Shown piece by piece: positions 55,859 through 63,043 of a DNA stretch of 64,000 nt. Each line of letters starts with the position of its first letter. The stretch's first letter is position 1. The DNA is from Microcoleus sp. CAWBG506. GTDB lineage: Bacteria; Cyanobacteriota; Cyanobacteriia; Cyanobacteriales; Microcoleaceae. The notes beneath the pieces were generated by a model. That model was not told the DNA's origin. It was given only the letters and a program-made list of their open reading frames with translations, and ran no database searches. Location of the stretch: contig JAHREW010000027.1 of the NCBI GenBank assembly GCA_020883125.1, positions 1 through 64,000 of the forward strand. The letters run 5' to 3'. The position numbers and the translations under genes were made by a program.

Positions 55859-56053
55859 CGCTCCTATTTAATGAGTACAGCGTGGCATTATTGAGAAAGT
55901 GATTTTTTCTGTAGATATGGGCGATCCTCTTCGAGGGCTTCGCTAACGCACTTTGGGGCGAAAGGGCGATTCCCTACGGGATAGCTGCGCACGCGCTTGA
56001 CGAAAGAAATTGGTTGAGCTAAACTAAAATTTAGTTTAAATTGCTGATAGTAG

Positions 56054-56123
56054 ATGCACATAATCAGCTACCGACCATGCTGAGTATGATAAGGAGAAAT
56101 GGAAGAATGACCCTTACTTTTAA
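56054..56123 (+). pseudogene. HigB toxin remnant with internal deletion
   Basis: ATGCACATAATCAGCTACCG (MHIISYR) is a HigB start, and out of frame the sequence continues as DHAEYDKEKWKNDPYF and a stop, a HigB end (compare HAEYDKENW in the toxin at 46.8 kb). The intervening roughly 80 codons are absent. Only the antitoxin is left. Confidence 0.8.
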
Positions 56124-56511
56124 TCCAGATAAATACAAAGAGTTATTGTCTCAGTATCAGCCAAAAATAATGAGAAATGAAACGGATAATGAGAAAGCTC
56201 TGTCTATGGTGGAAGAGTTGATGCACCAGCCGTATCGCACTCCCGAAGAAAATGAGTTATATGAATTACTGATTGTATTGATTGAAAAATTTGAGCAAGA
56301 ATACTATGCACCAGCAGCCACAGCAACGCCTCATTCAATATTGCTGTTTTTGATGGAACAAAGAGAGTTACAGCCTGCGGATTTGGTGCCCGTTATGGGA
56401 TCTGAAAAAAGAGTGTATGAAGTCGTTAATGGCGATCGAGATATTGGTAAAGAATTGGCATTGATTCTGGGGAGTTTTTTTCATGTAGAGCCGAGTTTGT
56501 TTTGTAATTGA
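56107..56511 (+). CDS. Orphan HigA-family antitoxin
   Basis: 134 residues from the ATG at 56107 (AAGGAGAAATGGAAGA before it), overlapping the toxin remnant. C-terminal helix-turn-helix: FLMEQRELQPADLVPVMGSE, then KRVYEVVNGDRDIGKELALI. Intact in contrast to its toxin. It may cross-neutralise HigB from 46.8 kb or act as a repressor. Confidence 0.82.
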   Translation: MTLTFNPDKYKELLSQYQPKIMRNETDNEKALSMVEELMHQPYRTPEENELYELLIVLIEKFEQEYYAPAATATPHSILLFLMEQRELQPADLVPVMGSEKRVYEVVNGDRDIGKELALILGSFFHVEPSLFCN

Positions 56512-56562
56512 GGGAAGTGAGATCGTTTCGATTTAATTCAGAATTGTATCTGATGAAATTCT

Positions 56563-56630
56563 GTAGGGGCGGGTTCACCAACAATATCTAACAAGTACAA
56601 ACAATCTGAATAAACCCGCCCCCACCCAAC
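56563..56630. repeat. Palindromic dispersed element C, copy 2 (inverted)
   Basis: GTAGGGGCGGGTTCACCAAC to AATAAACCCGCCCCCACCC, the reverse of the copy at 40771. It lies in the gap between the orphan antitoxin and the gene at 56737, which otherwise holds no gene. Confidence 0.75.
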
Positions 56631-56736
56631 GACAAATCTTAATTTACCTCTTTCTTGAGATTATTCATCTTCATCGATCGTATATGATACGATCTAAAAA
56701 AGTAATATCTTCAGGAACCTGCGAGGTGTAAACCTG

Positions 56737-57108
56737 ATGGACAGAACCTACAAAATTTCTGGGCTAAATGCTACTTTCTCATCCCCGATTTGGGAGACAG
56801 CAGAAATAGAAGAAACTTTCTTAGATCTGGCGGAACAATGGCGGCGCGAGACAGGTATGATGTCTTTAGTTACTAAAATGTCAATGCACCCAGCATACCA
56901 AATAATTATCGGTATGGGTCAAGCTGTTGTTCCCCTAATTCTGCGAGAATTAGAGCAAGAACTGGATCATTGGTTTTGGGCATTGCAAGCAATTACAGGT
57001 GCTAATCCTGTTAAATCGGAACAGCGTGGCAGGCTCAAACAAATGGCACAGGCGTGGATAGAGTGGGGGAGAGAAAATGGCTATAGATGGCAAGCTGGAA
57101 CAGTATAA
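56737..57108 (+). CDS. Hypothetical protein, first gene of a truncated pair
   Basis: 123 residues, helical. Blocks IEETFLDLAEQWRRETGMMS, SMHPAYQIIIGMGQAVVPLI and DHWFWALQAITGANPVKSEQ look conserved, and I recall this kind of protein as frequent in cyanobacteria next to a second gene beginning DGKLEQY. That second gene is here only a stub. Function unknown. Confidence 0.65.
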   Translation: MDRTYKISGLNATFSSPIWETAEIEETFLDLAEQWRRETGMMSLVTKMSMHPAYQIIIGMGQAVVPLILRELEQELDHWFWALQAITGANPVKSEQRGRLKQMAQAWIEWGRENGYRWQAGTV

Positions 57109-57142
57109 AGAAAATGAATTTCCTCACCTAGCTGCTTTTTAA
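57077..57142 (+). pseudogene. Stub of the partner gene (21 codons)
   Basis: Overlapping the preceding stop, ATGGCTATAGATGGC opens a frame encoding DGKLEQYKENEFPHLAAF and a stop. The EFPHLAA-like start is characteristic of a longer family (DUF7689-like proteins, from memory) whose remainder is missing. It runs into the 3' end of the RING/pilin gene on the other strand. Confidence 0.5.
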
Positions 57143-58749
57143 GGACAGGATTCTTGAGTTGGTTCGCCACTCTCATCTATTAAAAAATTATTATTATTGA
57201 GTACAAGAGTAAAATCTCTATATTCACAGGCTGCTGGGCTGCCATCTTTAGGAGAATAACGCAACCAAGCTCTTATTATCGCTCTAGTCGGCGATTTGTC
57301 CATAGCCTTCGTGTCAATAACTTCGATATAATTAAAATTACTGACAAATGTTTTTTGATTGTCTGCATCTGTTGAACTGTATTTTTTCCTGAAATTATCA
57401 CTTGTAAATTTTTTCCCGGCAGCCTTACTATCTTTGACTGTCAGTTCATAATAATTCTTGAGAGTTTGCTCAGGTGTCGAACTCACCGGAGTATTTGTTG
57501 CAGGTGTCGAACTCACAGGAATCTTTGAAGGTAAGACTTCAATATTAATTGTGTAGTCTGACTGATTGGGTGCAGAAACTTCAATAACATAATCTCCATC
57601 ACTAGGCAGTTTATCTTGCCACTTGGGTGTACCCTTCGCCACATTACCAATTGTTTGACCTTTAGGAGAAATAATTGTCATATTAATATCTCCCTGCTTG
57701 ATTTGCACAGTCATGCGCTGTCCGCTACCGCAGTTTAGTACGTAGCGCTTTTTTTGATTGGCTTTGATGGTGTTACTAATTGTTTCTGATGTAGTACCTT
57801 TCTTAAAGATTACTTGTTCTGTTGAATCCGAGGGTGTAGGTGAAGCAGTTTGCGATCGCACTTCTTCTTTAGGACTTGAGTTAGGTGACGAACCTAGATT
57901 TATAAACTGAGGCTTACCCTCTTGAGCCTGATAACCCGCTGGACATTGAACAACATTATTGGTGGGAGATTTTTGATTGACAATTGTTGATAAATCGGGG
58001 AAAGAGGTAGAAGCTTGAGATTCTTGGCAAAAAAGTGTTTCAGTGCTATCTTTTTTAACGCTTGCAACAATACCAACATAACCTTTGAGACCAGATTTTT
58101 TGGGTTCGGCAACAGCTACAATTACTGAATTATTAGACCTTTGAGGAATTTGATATTTATAATTTTCTGTTTCCGATTTTATTCCCAAACCTAAATCAGG
58201 AATGTTAGTGGAAAAGGAAGCCTTTTCTGCAAAGACAGCTTCTTGCCCTTTGTTCATTGATGCTACATATTGTTGAGCTTCTGCTTGTTTTGCTTTGTTG
58301 GCCTGATTCGTAAATGAAGGTAAAGCAATAGCACTTGAGATTAATACAATCACTCCTGCCCCTATTAACCATCCATAATTTATATTGGGAGAGTTGGGTG
58401 TTGGTCTTGGGTTTTCGTTAGCCCGATTTACTATTGGGGCTTGCGTCTCTCTGGAACGAGTATTAAAGATTGTATTTTCCTGTCTATTTGCTGTCCCATT
58501 ACCGAATCTTGCCGGAGGTTGATTATTTACCCTTACACCTATCCGACGACTAGGAGTTCTTCCACTAGAAGATACAGCGACGGCACGAACCGCCTGACTT
58601 CCACCACAAGATCGGCAAGACTGCTTCTCTTGCCAACTTTCTAATTTCATAACTGCACCGCAACTATTACACTTCATTCCTTCCTCACCAGGTTGGAATG
58701 CAGTTCCATCCCAGGGACAAATTGTATTATCAGCATTAAATGTTTCCAT
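57139..58749 (-). CDS. RING-like zinc finger fused to a type IV pilin-like membrane protein (E3 candidate)
   Basis: 536 residues. Residues 8-50 form a cysteine cluster: C11 in ICPWDG, C27-x2-C30, W39 in ESWQEK, C45-x2-C48. This recalls prokaryotic RING/treble-clef domains linked to Ub-like systems. After a 75-residue N/P/T linker comes one hydrophobic helix (126-146, GWLIGAGVIVLISSAIALPS) followed by TNQANKAKQAEAQQYVASMN and LGLGIKSETENYKYQIPQ, the signature of cyanobacterial type IV pilin-like G/H proteins but without a prepilin leader. Then come a PPC-like beta domain (320-410) and a C-terminal NTF2-like domain (TPEQTLKNYYELTVKDSKAA). It lies 38 bases after the nuclease gene on the same strand, so it is probably the last gene of the Ub-like operon. 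E3 activity is inference. Confidence 0.75.
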   Translation of the reverse strand: METFNADNTICPWDGTAFQPGEEGMKCNSCGAVMKLESWQEKQSCRSCGGSQAVRAVAVSSSGRTPSRRIGVRVNNQPPARFGNGTANRQENTIFNTRSRETQAPIVNRANENPRPTPNSPNINYGWLIGAGVIVLISSAIALPSFTNQANKAKQAEAQQYVASMNKGQEAVFAEKASFSTNIPDLGLGIKSETENYKYQIPQRSNNSVIVAVAEPKKSGLKGYVGIVASVKKDSTETLFCQESQASTSFPDLSTIVNQKSPTNNVVQCPAGYQAQEGKPQFINLGSSPNSSPKEEVRSQTASPTPSDSTEQVIFKKGTTSETISNTIKANQKKRYVLNCGSGQRMTVQIKQGDINMTIISPKGQTIGNVAKGTPKWQDKLPSDGDYVIEVSAPNQSDYTINIEVLPSKIPVSSTPATNTPVSSTPEQTLKNYYELTVKDSKAAGKKFTSDNFRKKYSSTDADNQKTFVSNFNYIEVIDTKAMDKSPTRAIIRAWLRYSPKDGSPAACEYRDFTLVLNNNNFLIDESGEPTQESCP

Positions 58750-58787
58750 AGCAAAAACTCTAGTATGAAGTAAGGAGAATAATAAAA

Positions 58788-59438
58788 TTATCTGGTCATT
58801 CTTCGTGTCACATTCTTGGTTCTAGTCACCGCGCTATTTTCTGTAGTCATAGACTTATCATTGGTAATCTCACTTTGTTTCCCCCATTTTATTTGCTGTC
58901 GATTAAGTGTTGTATTTTCATTCGTTTCTAACTGAGTATTTTGATTTCGCCACTTGACTTTTGGTAATTCAGGTGTCTCTTTTATTAAAGATGAATTAGC
59001 TCGCTCTAACAAACCAGGTGGAAGACCGTAATTAACACCTTGTGCAACGACTTCATTTGCTTCGTTGATCTCATTAGGATCAATGATAAAGATTTGCGAG
59101 TTATTTAACTCCTTTAAAACTGAATTGCTAAACTTACTTGTTGTGCCATCAGGTGTTGCGAAAATAAGTTTTATTCCTTCTTGTTGGGCTAGACTTACTA
59201 GCCGTCTTGCTTGTTCAGCATCATTAAACTGACCAGATTTAATTTCTAAAATAGCAAAGTCCGATCCTTCTCTATCAGAAATCAGACGATCTATTTCCGT
59301 ATCTTTATCAAAATCCTCCGTGTAACGACGTTCTGAACGATCGGAAATATCAACGTCAGCTTGCCACAGCAAATCCTCTACAAGCAGTTCAAAAAAACTA
59401 CCTTTTTCTTTATTGTCTGGCCCCTGTCTTGTCACCAT
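58788..59438 (-). CDS. PD-(D/E)XK nuclease-like protein of the Ub-like operon
   Basis: 216 residues from the ATG at 59438, which lies 4 bases after the ATPase stop; a longer frame overlaps the ATPase gene and is rejected. Core: E17 in GSFFELLVEDLLWQ, D50 in DTEIDRLI, and E65-I-K67 in FAILEIKSGQ, the pattern of restriction-like nucleases. A beta-helix continuation GIKLIFATPDGTTSKF follows. The C-terminal 70 residues are N/Q/T-rich and disordered-looking, with two copies of the operon motif (PKVKWRN at 159-165, QQIKWGK at 181-187). It could cleave DNA or RNA; activity is unproven. Confidence 0.78.
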   Translation of the reverse strand: MVTRQGPDNKEKGSFFELLVEDLLWQADVDISDRSERRYTEDFDKDTEIDRLISDREGSDFAILEIKSGQFNDAEQARRLVSLAQQEGIKLIFATPDGTTSKFSNSVLKELNNSQIFIIDPNEINEANEVVAQGVNYGLPPGLLERANSSLIKETPELPKVKWRNQNTQLETNENTTLNRQQIKWGKQSEITNDKSMTTENSAVTRTKNVTRRMTR

Positions 59439-59442
59439 AAAA

Positions 59443-61179
59443 TTATCTTCTCCATCTAATTCGAGGTTGATTTGACTCTGAGTTGCTTGTTGAATCCAAA
59501 GTATTTTCTTGTTCCTGTCTTCTGCTATGCCAAACAGCTTTGTGTCGGCTTGGCGCAAGATTAGTGTTTGTTTCCTGGTTAGCACGATGCCATCTAGGTC
59601 TTACGATTAGAGAGGGTTCCCACACAATATCAGGCTCTATGACTCTCTCATAATCAACTAAAAACGGCTTGCGACAAGCAGTTCTGGAATGAACTACTGC
59701 TACATACTGATTCCCCACAGGATACTGAATTTCTCGGCTATCAAGTACAGGAGCAGATTCGCGCCAGTTTTCATATCTTTCTCGATCAAAACGAGTCCGT
59801 AACCAAGGATTCTCATCTTGTGGATTTGGTTCGTGGTGTCTCCGCCTTCTCAAATTTTGGTTGCGACTCCCCAAACGATTACTCAGCCAATCAGCCGCGC
59901 CGACACCCACATTCCGACAGAGAATAACTGTATCGAAATTTTCCATCACCTGCTCTCGATATTCTGGGGTAATTTGCTCCAAACTTTGAGCAGCAATCAC
60001 AATACTTCCTCTCGCTGAGCGGGCCACACTGGTAAACTCAGGAATATCTATCTGTTGTTGTATTCTGGGAAACTCATCAATCCAAAAAACAATTCCTTGA
60101 CCCTCCTCATTTTGAGTCCATCGCTCGTAAAAAATCGTCATTAAAATATCAATAAAAGCTGATGATATTTTTTTAGAAACATCACGTCCTGCTAACTCAG
60201 CACCAATGACTAATAAAGTAGGCTGACGCTGAATGTCGCGCAGTAAAATATCGCTATGTCCAGTAACTTGTTGAAAGTTTGGCCAGCTAAAAAAGTTGAG
60301 CGCATCTTGAATTGCCCAAGTAAAAGCATTTGCCCCATTTTCACTTTCTTGAACTAATATTAATTGAGATTGAATTGCTGCTTGTAATCTAGCATCTTGA
60401 CAGTGGCGTAAAAGTTGCGTTAGAGTTTGAACAGGATTCTCGGCAATTTGGTAGATATGGGTGAGGTTGGCAGCATTTCCAAAAATCTGTTTAACCAGCA
60501 TTATCCACTGCGCCATCCAACTAATCTCCCTCATGGCATAGCGCTGGCTTTCTCCTAAGTTATCCGTATTGCCATACAAAGATTTAGCTAAGATTTGAGC
60601 ATCTTGAACGGAGTTAATATTATCGAGTAAGTTAATACTATGACTGCGGGTAACTTCTTCGGGAAGCGTACTCCAATAGATAACCCTTACTCCTTTTTGT
60701 TCTGCATAGTGTCCCAGTTTGTTGATTAGAGAGCTACCTTTAACGTCAATCACGATGTTAGATAAACCAGCATCAATTGCAGATTTAATGCCTGGAATGA
60801 TTAACCCTTCTGTTTTCCCAGAACCAGCGGGCCCAATAATGGCTACATTTTTGTAAATAGAATTCTCTTGCAGCCAAATTTTTTCGTTTTGGTTGACTTT
60901 TCCTCCAGCAATTTTTATGAATTTACCTAAATTGATAACTGGCTCAGAGGCATATCTATCGGGATGTTTAATAATTCTGCAATTATCAAAATCAGACTGA
61001 GGAGAATTAAGAACATCGCTAATCTCATTAAGTGTTGCTGTGCCTGAGTAATCCCTTAAGTCTCTCAGGTGAATATCTGTAGGGGGTAAAGGTTCGTTGG
61101 GGCCAATAATAGTTTCACCACCCCCAAACAGGTTTCTTAACCCCCAGCCTAAGTTTTCAAAAGAGTCTTGCCAAGTCAT
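59443..61179 (-). CDS. VirD4/TraG-like ATPase of the Ub-like operon
   Basis: 578 residues. RecA-fold motor: Walker A GPAGSGKT (116-123), NIVIDVKGSS strand, LLVIGAELAGRD, Walker B VFWIDEF (D368, E369), ARSARGSIVIAAQSLEQI with the sensor glutamine, and TVILCRNVGVGAADW. It is nearest to type IV coupling proteins (TraD/TraG/VirD4) but has no N-terminal membrane anchor and no mobilisation genes nearby. It starts one base after the JAB gene ends. The tail is low-complexity and ends QPRIRWRR. It may move DNA or protein substrates, or form a hexameric ring with the nuclease. Confidence 0.82.
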   Translation of the reverse strand: MTWQDSFENLGWGLRNLFGGGETIIGPNEPLPPTDIHLRDLRDYSGTATLNEISDVLNSPQSDFDNCRIIKHPDRYASEPVINLGKFIKIAGGKVNQNEKIWLQENSIYKNVAIIGPAGSGKTEGLIIPGIKSAIDAGLSNIVIDVKGSSLINKLGHYAEQKGVRVIYWSTLPEEVTRSHSINLLDNINSVQDAQILAKSLYGNTDNLGESQRYAMREISWMAQWIMLVKQIFGNAANLTHIYQIAENPVQTLTQLLRHCQDARLQAAIQSQLILVQESENGANAFTWAIQDALNFFSWPNFQQVTGHSDILLRDIQRQPTLLVIGAELAGRDVSKKISSAFIDILMTIFYERWTQNEEGQGIVFWIDEFPRIQQQIDIPEFTSVARSARGSIVIAAQSLEQITPEYREQVMENFDTVILCRNVGVGAADWLSNRLGSRNQNLRRRRHHEPNPQDENPWLRTRFDRERYENWRESAPVLDSREIQYPVGNQYVAVVHSRTACRKPFLVDYERVIEPDIVWEPSLIVRPRWHRANQETNTNLAPSRHKAVWHSRRQEQENTLDSTSNSESNQPRIRWRR

Positions 61180-61180
61180 A

Positions 61181-61942
61181 TTATGAACGTCTAAATTTAA
61201 AAAAACTTGTGAAAATGCTCAAACAGCCTGGTGCAGAATTTTCTGAAGATGATACTGGCTTTGTATCTGTTGAATCATCAACAGTGTTCGGCTCTGATTG
61301 CTCATCTTCAACTGAGTGGTTTTCGCAGTGTTCGTCCGTGGCTTGAGAAGATTCAAATTCTTGAGCTTGAGGCGGGAAAGTTTTGCTAGCGGTCATTTCC
61401 TGACCCTTAGCGCCACAGAAAAATCCTATCTGTTCTCGAATAGGATCGTAAACAACAGCAATGTGCCAAGGTTGATTAAAATAAACTCCTTGAGTGTCTA
61501 AATCTACCCCAGACAAAAATATTCCAAAATCGGGATGAGAATGATACCATCCAACAATCTGTGTTTGTGGGAATAATTCTTTCTGTGATTTAAGGATTGC
61601 AGGCCAGCAGTTAGGAGTAAACCGAAAATTTGAGCGAGTTCCAATTGTAGTGGGTGCGGCAATTGCGCCCGTTATTTTTGTGTGGTAGATACCTTTTAAC
61701 TCAGACACATTTCCTACTAAAATACCTCCCGTTTCTTTGCTTGTGTCTTGGGATAAGTGAGTTTTCAGCCTATCGATAGCGGATTCGATTACAAAAAGCT
61801 GAACATTGTTATGAGCGAAAGATTGATATTGACTCTGATCTTCTAAAGGGAGGACAGAAACATCCTGTTTTGTTCTGTCTTCGCTGCCTTTATTTTCAGA
61901 CCGCTTATGCCATCTGATGTTGGTCATGTCTTTTTCCCCCAT
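61181..61942 (-). CDS. JAB/MPN (JAMM) isopeptidase
   Basis: 253 residues (an alternative ATG at 61927 overlaps the E2 stop). The JAMM site is complete: E70 in ETGGILVG, H134-S-H136, seven residues, S144 and D147 (GWYHSHPDFG, FLSGVDLDTQ). Eukaryotic relatives cut isopeptide bonds of Ub; bacterial ones trim or remove Ub-like proteins. Here it could mature the GGA-ending Ubl and recycle it. The N-terminus carries TNIRWHKR, the operon motif. The last 80 residues are D/E/S-rich and disordered-looking. Confidence 0.92.
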   Translation of the reverse strand: MGEKDMTNIRWHKRSENKGSEDRTKQDVSVLPLEDQSQYQSFAHNNVQLFVIESAIDRLKTHLSQDTSKETGGILVGNVSELKGIYHTKITGAIAAPTTIGTRSNFRFTPNCWPAILKSQKELFPQTQIVGWYHSHPDFGIFLSGVDLDTQGVYFNQPWHIAVVYDPIREQIGFFCGAKGQEMTASKTFPPQAQEFESSQATDEHCENHSVEDEQSEPNTVDDSTDTKPVSSSENSAPGCLSIFTSFFKFRRS

Positions 61943-62451
61943 TTAACTTTTTGACTTTCTAGTGGCTCATCACCTGCTTTTTTGCCCAGAGGAAACCAAC
62001 CTTTCTGTTTATTTCTGTCGTACCAGTTTTTAGCCGAGTGATTAGCTGGATCGCCAAAATCAGTGTTGGCATATTGAATCATGGCGATCAATCTTAAAAC
62101 CAAAAGATTAACAGGTTGGTTTTCAGTCATATTCGTACCATAAATACAAGTCCATCCGCTTGAGCCTACATTTGGGTGAAAGATCGGAGTTTTAAAATGT
62201 ACTGTGGGAATACCTTCTCGCACAGGCTCTGGATATGTGAGGTTAAAGTCTGAGATTTCCAGGGTATACTGCGTTCTATAATTTGGTGAATCATCAGAAT
62301 TAATCGACTCTACCCCTACAACATTGGATATCTGAATGACGTACTTTCGAGGCTTCGGTATGTAGTCCAAAAGTTTGATATTTTTATTGAAAGTGCAAAG
62401 CCTTAATAACCCTTGATAGTCACTTTCTAGTCTTCGATCGCGAACTGACAT
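61924..62451 (-). CDS. E2-like ubiquitin-conjugating enzyme
   Basis: 175 residues from the ATG at 62451. UBC-fold features: PRKYVIQISNVVGVESIN, YTLEISDFNLTYPEPVREGI, then FKTPIFHPNV (HPN at 92-94) and, eight residues later, C102 in GWTCIYGTNM, the probable catalytic cysteine. A downstream DFGDPANHSAKNWYDRNK resembles the E2 crossover and last helices. The tail ends ESQKVKWGKK. Its ribosome-binding site GGGAGGAGC is made of the glycine codons at the end of the preceding Ubl gene. Confidence 0.9.
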   Translation of the reverse strand: MSVRDRRLESDYQGLLRLCTFNKNIKLLDYIPKPRKYVIQISNVVGVESINSDDSPNYRTQYTLEISDFNLTYPEPVREGIPTVHFKTPIFHPNVGSSGWTCIYGTNMTENQPVNLLVLRLIAMIQYANTDFGDPANHSAKNWYDRNKQKGWFPLGKKAGDEPLESQKVKWGKKT

Positions 62452-62453
62452 AT

Positions 62454-62714
62454 TCAAGCTCCTCCCATATCTGGCATGAGTAATAAAACGGCATTATTTT
62501 GGATGCCTGCACTCCGAAATGTATCACTATCATCCAGAACTTGATTAGTTTTTTCAAGCATCAGGTGACAGTTGCGATTTTTAGCGATGCCGAACATTTC
62601 TTGAGCTTCTTTACGAAACTCACCCAAGTTTAAATCTAGTATTACAGTCGCTTCTTCTCCATCTTTTCCCCCAGTTAGATACTTGATAAGTACAGTGATT
62701 TCTTCAATTGCCAT
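62454..62714 (-). CDS. Ubiquitin-like protein 2 (C-terminus GGA)
   Basis: 86 residues with a beta-grasp pattern: ITVLIKYLTGGKDGEEATVI as the hairpin, EFRKEAQEMFGI as the helix, CHLMLEKTNQVLDDSDTF and AGIQNNAVLLLMPDMGGA at the end. The end aligns by eye with ubiquitin's TLSDYNIQ to LRLRGG. One residue (A86) follows the diglycine, so JAB processing would expose GG. Preceded by AAGGAGAC. The best candidate for the conjugated modifier. Confidence 0.85.
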   Translation of the reverse strand: MAIEEITVLIKYLTGGKDGEEATVILDLNLGEFRKEAQEMFGIAKNRNCHLMLEKTNQVLDDSDTFRSAGIQNNAVLLLMPDMGGA

Positions 62715-62761
62715 AACGAGAGTCTCCTTAGTTCAAAAGTAAAATTTTGATTCAATCCAGC

Positions 62762-63043
62762 TTAACAACAACGAATCTCAGGAATAAGTAGCAAAACAGC
62801 ATTATTTTGAATTGCTGCAACCCGAAAAGTCTTATCATTGCTGAGAACTTCATTAGTTTTTTCTAGGATGAGGACAGTTGTACAAGTGTTGTGAATACCA
62901 AATACTTCTTGAGCTTCCGTCCGAAAATCACCCAAATTGAAATCGATGGGTATCTCTGCTGTTTTCTGTTGCTCACCACTATGGGGATGACGACACTTAA
63001 CAACTACAGTGATTTCTTCATGCTTCTCTTCTGCTAGTCTCAT
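62762..63043 (-). CDS. Ubiquitin-like protein 1 (C-terminus RCC)
   Basis: 93 residues, clearly paralogous to the protein at 62454-62714: shared FNLGDFRTEAQEVFGI, LEKTNEVLSNDKTFR and AAIQNNAVLLLIPE. It lacks diglycine and ends IRCC. It starts inside the end of the E1 gene (26-base overlap). It may be a non-conjugated partner, a scaffold, a thiol-linked variant or a decaying duplicate. Confidence 0.82.
   Translation of the reverse strand: MRLAEEKHEEITVVVKCRHPHSGEQQKTAEIPIDFNLGDFRTEAQEVFGIHNTCTTVLILEKTNEVLSNDKTFRVAAIQNNAVLLLIPEIRCC

Noticed and set aside
59439-59585. N-terminal extension of the nuclease-like gene overlapping the ATPase gene
   Set aside because: It would overlap 143 bases of coding sequence; the ATG at 59438, 4 bases after the ATPase stop, gives the normal fold start.
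59443-61179. Conjugative element because of the VirD4/TraG-like gene
   Set aside because: No relaxase, other T4SS genes or att sites are seen; the gene is packed into the Ub-like operon.
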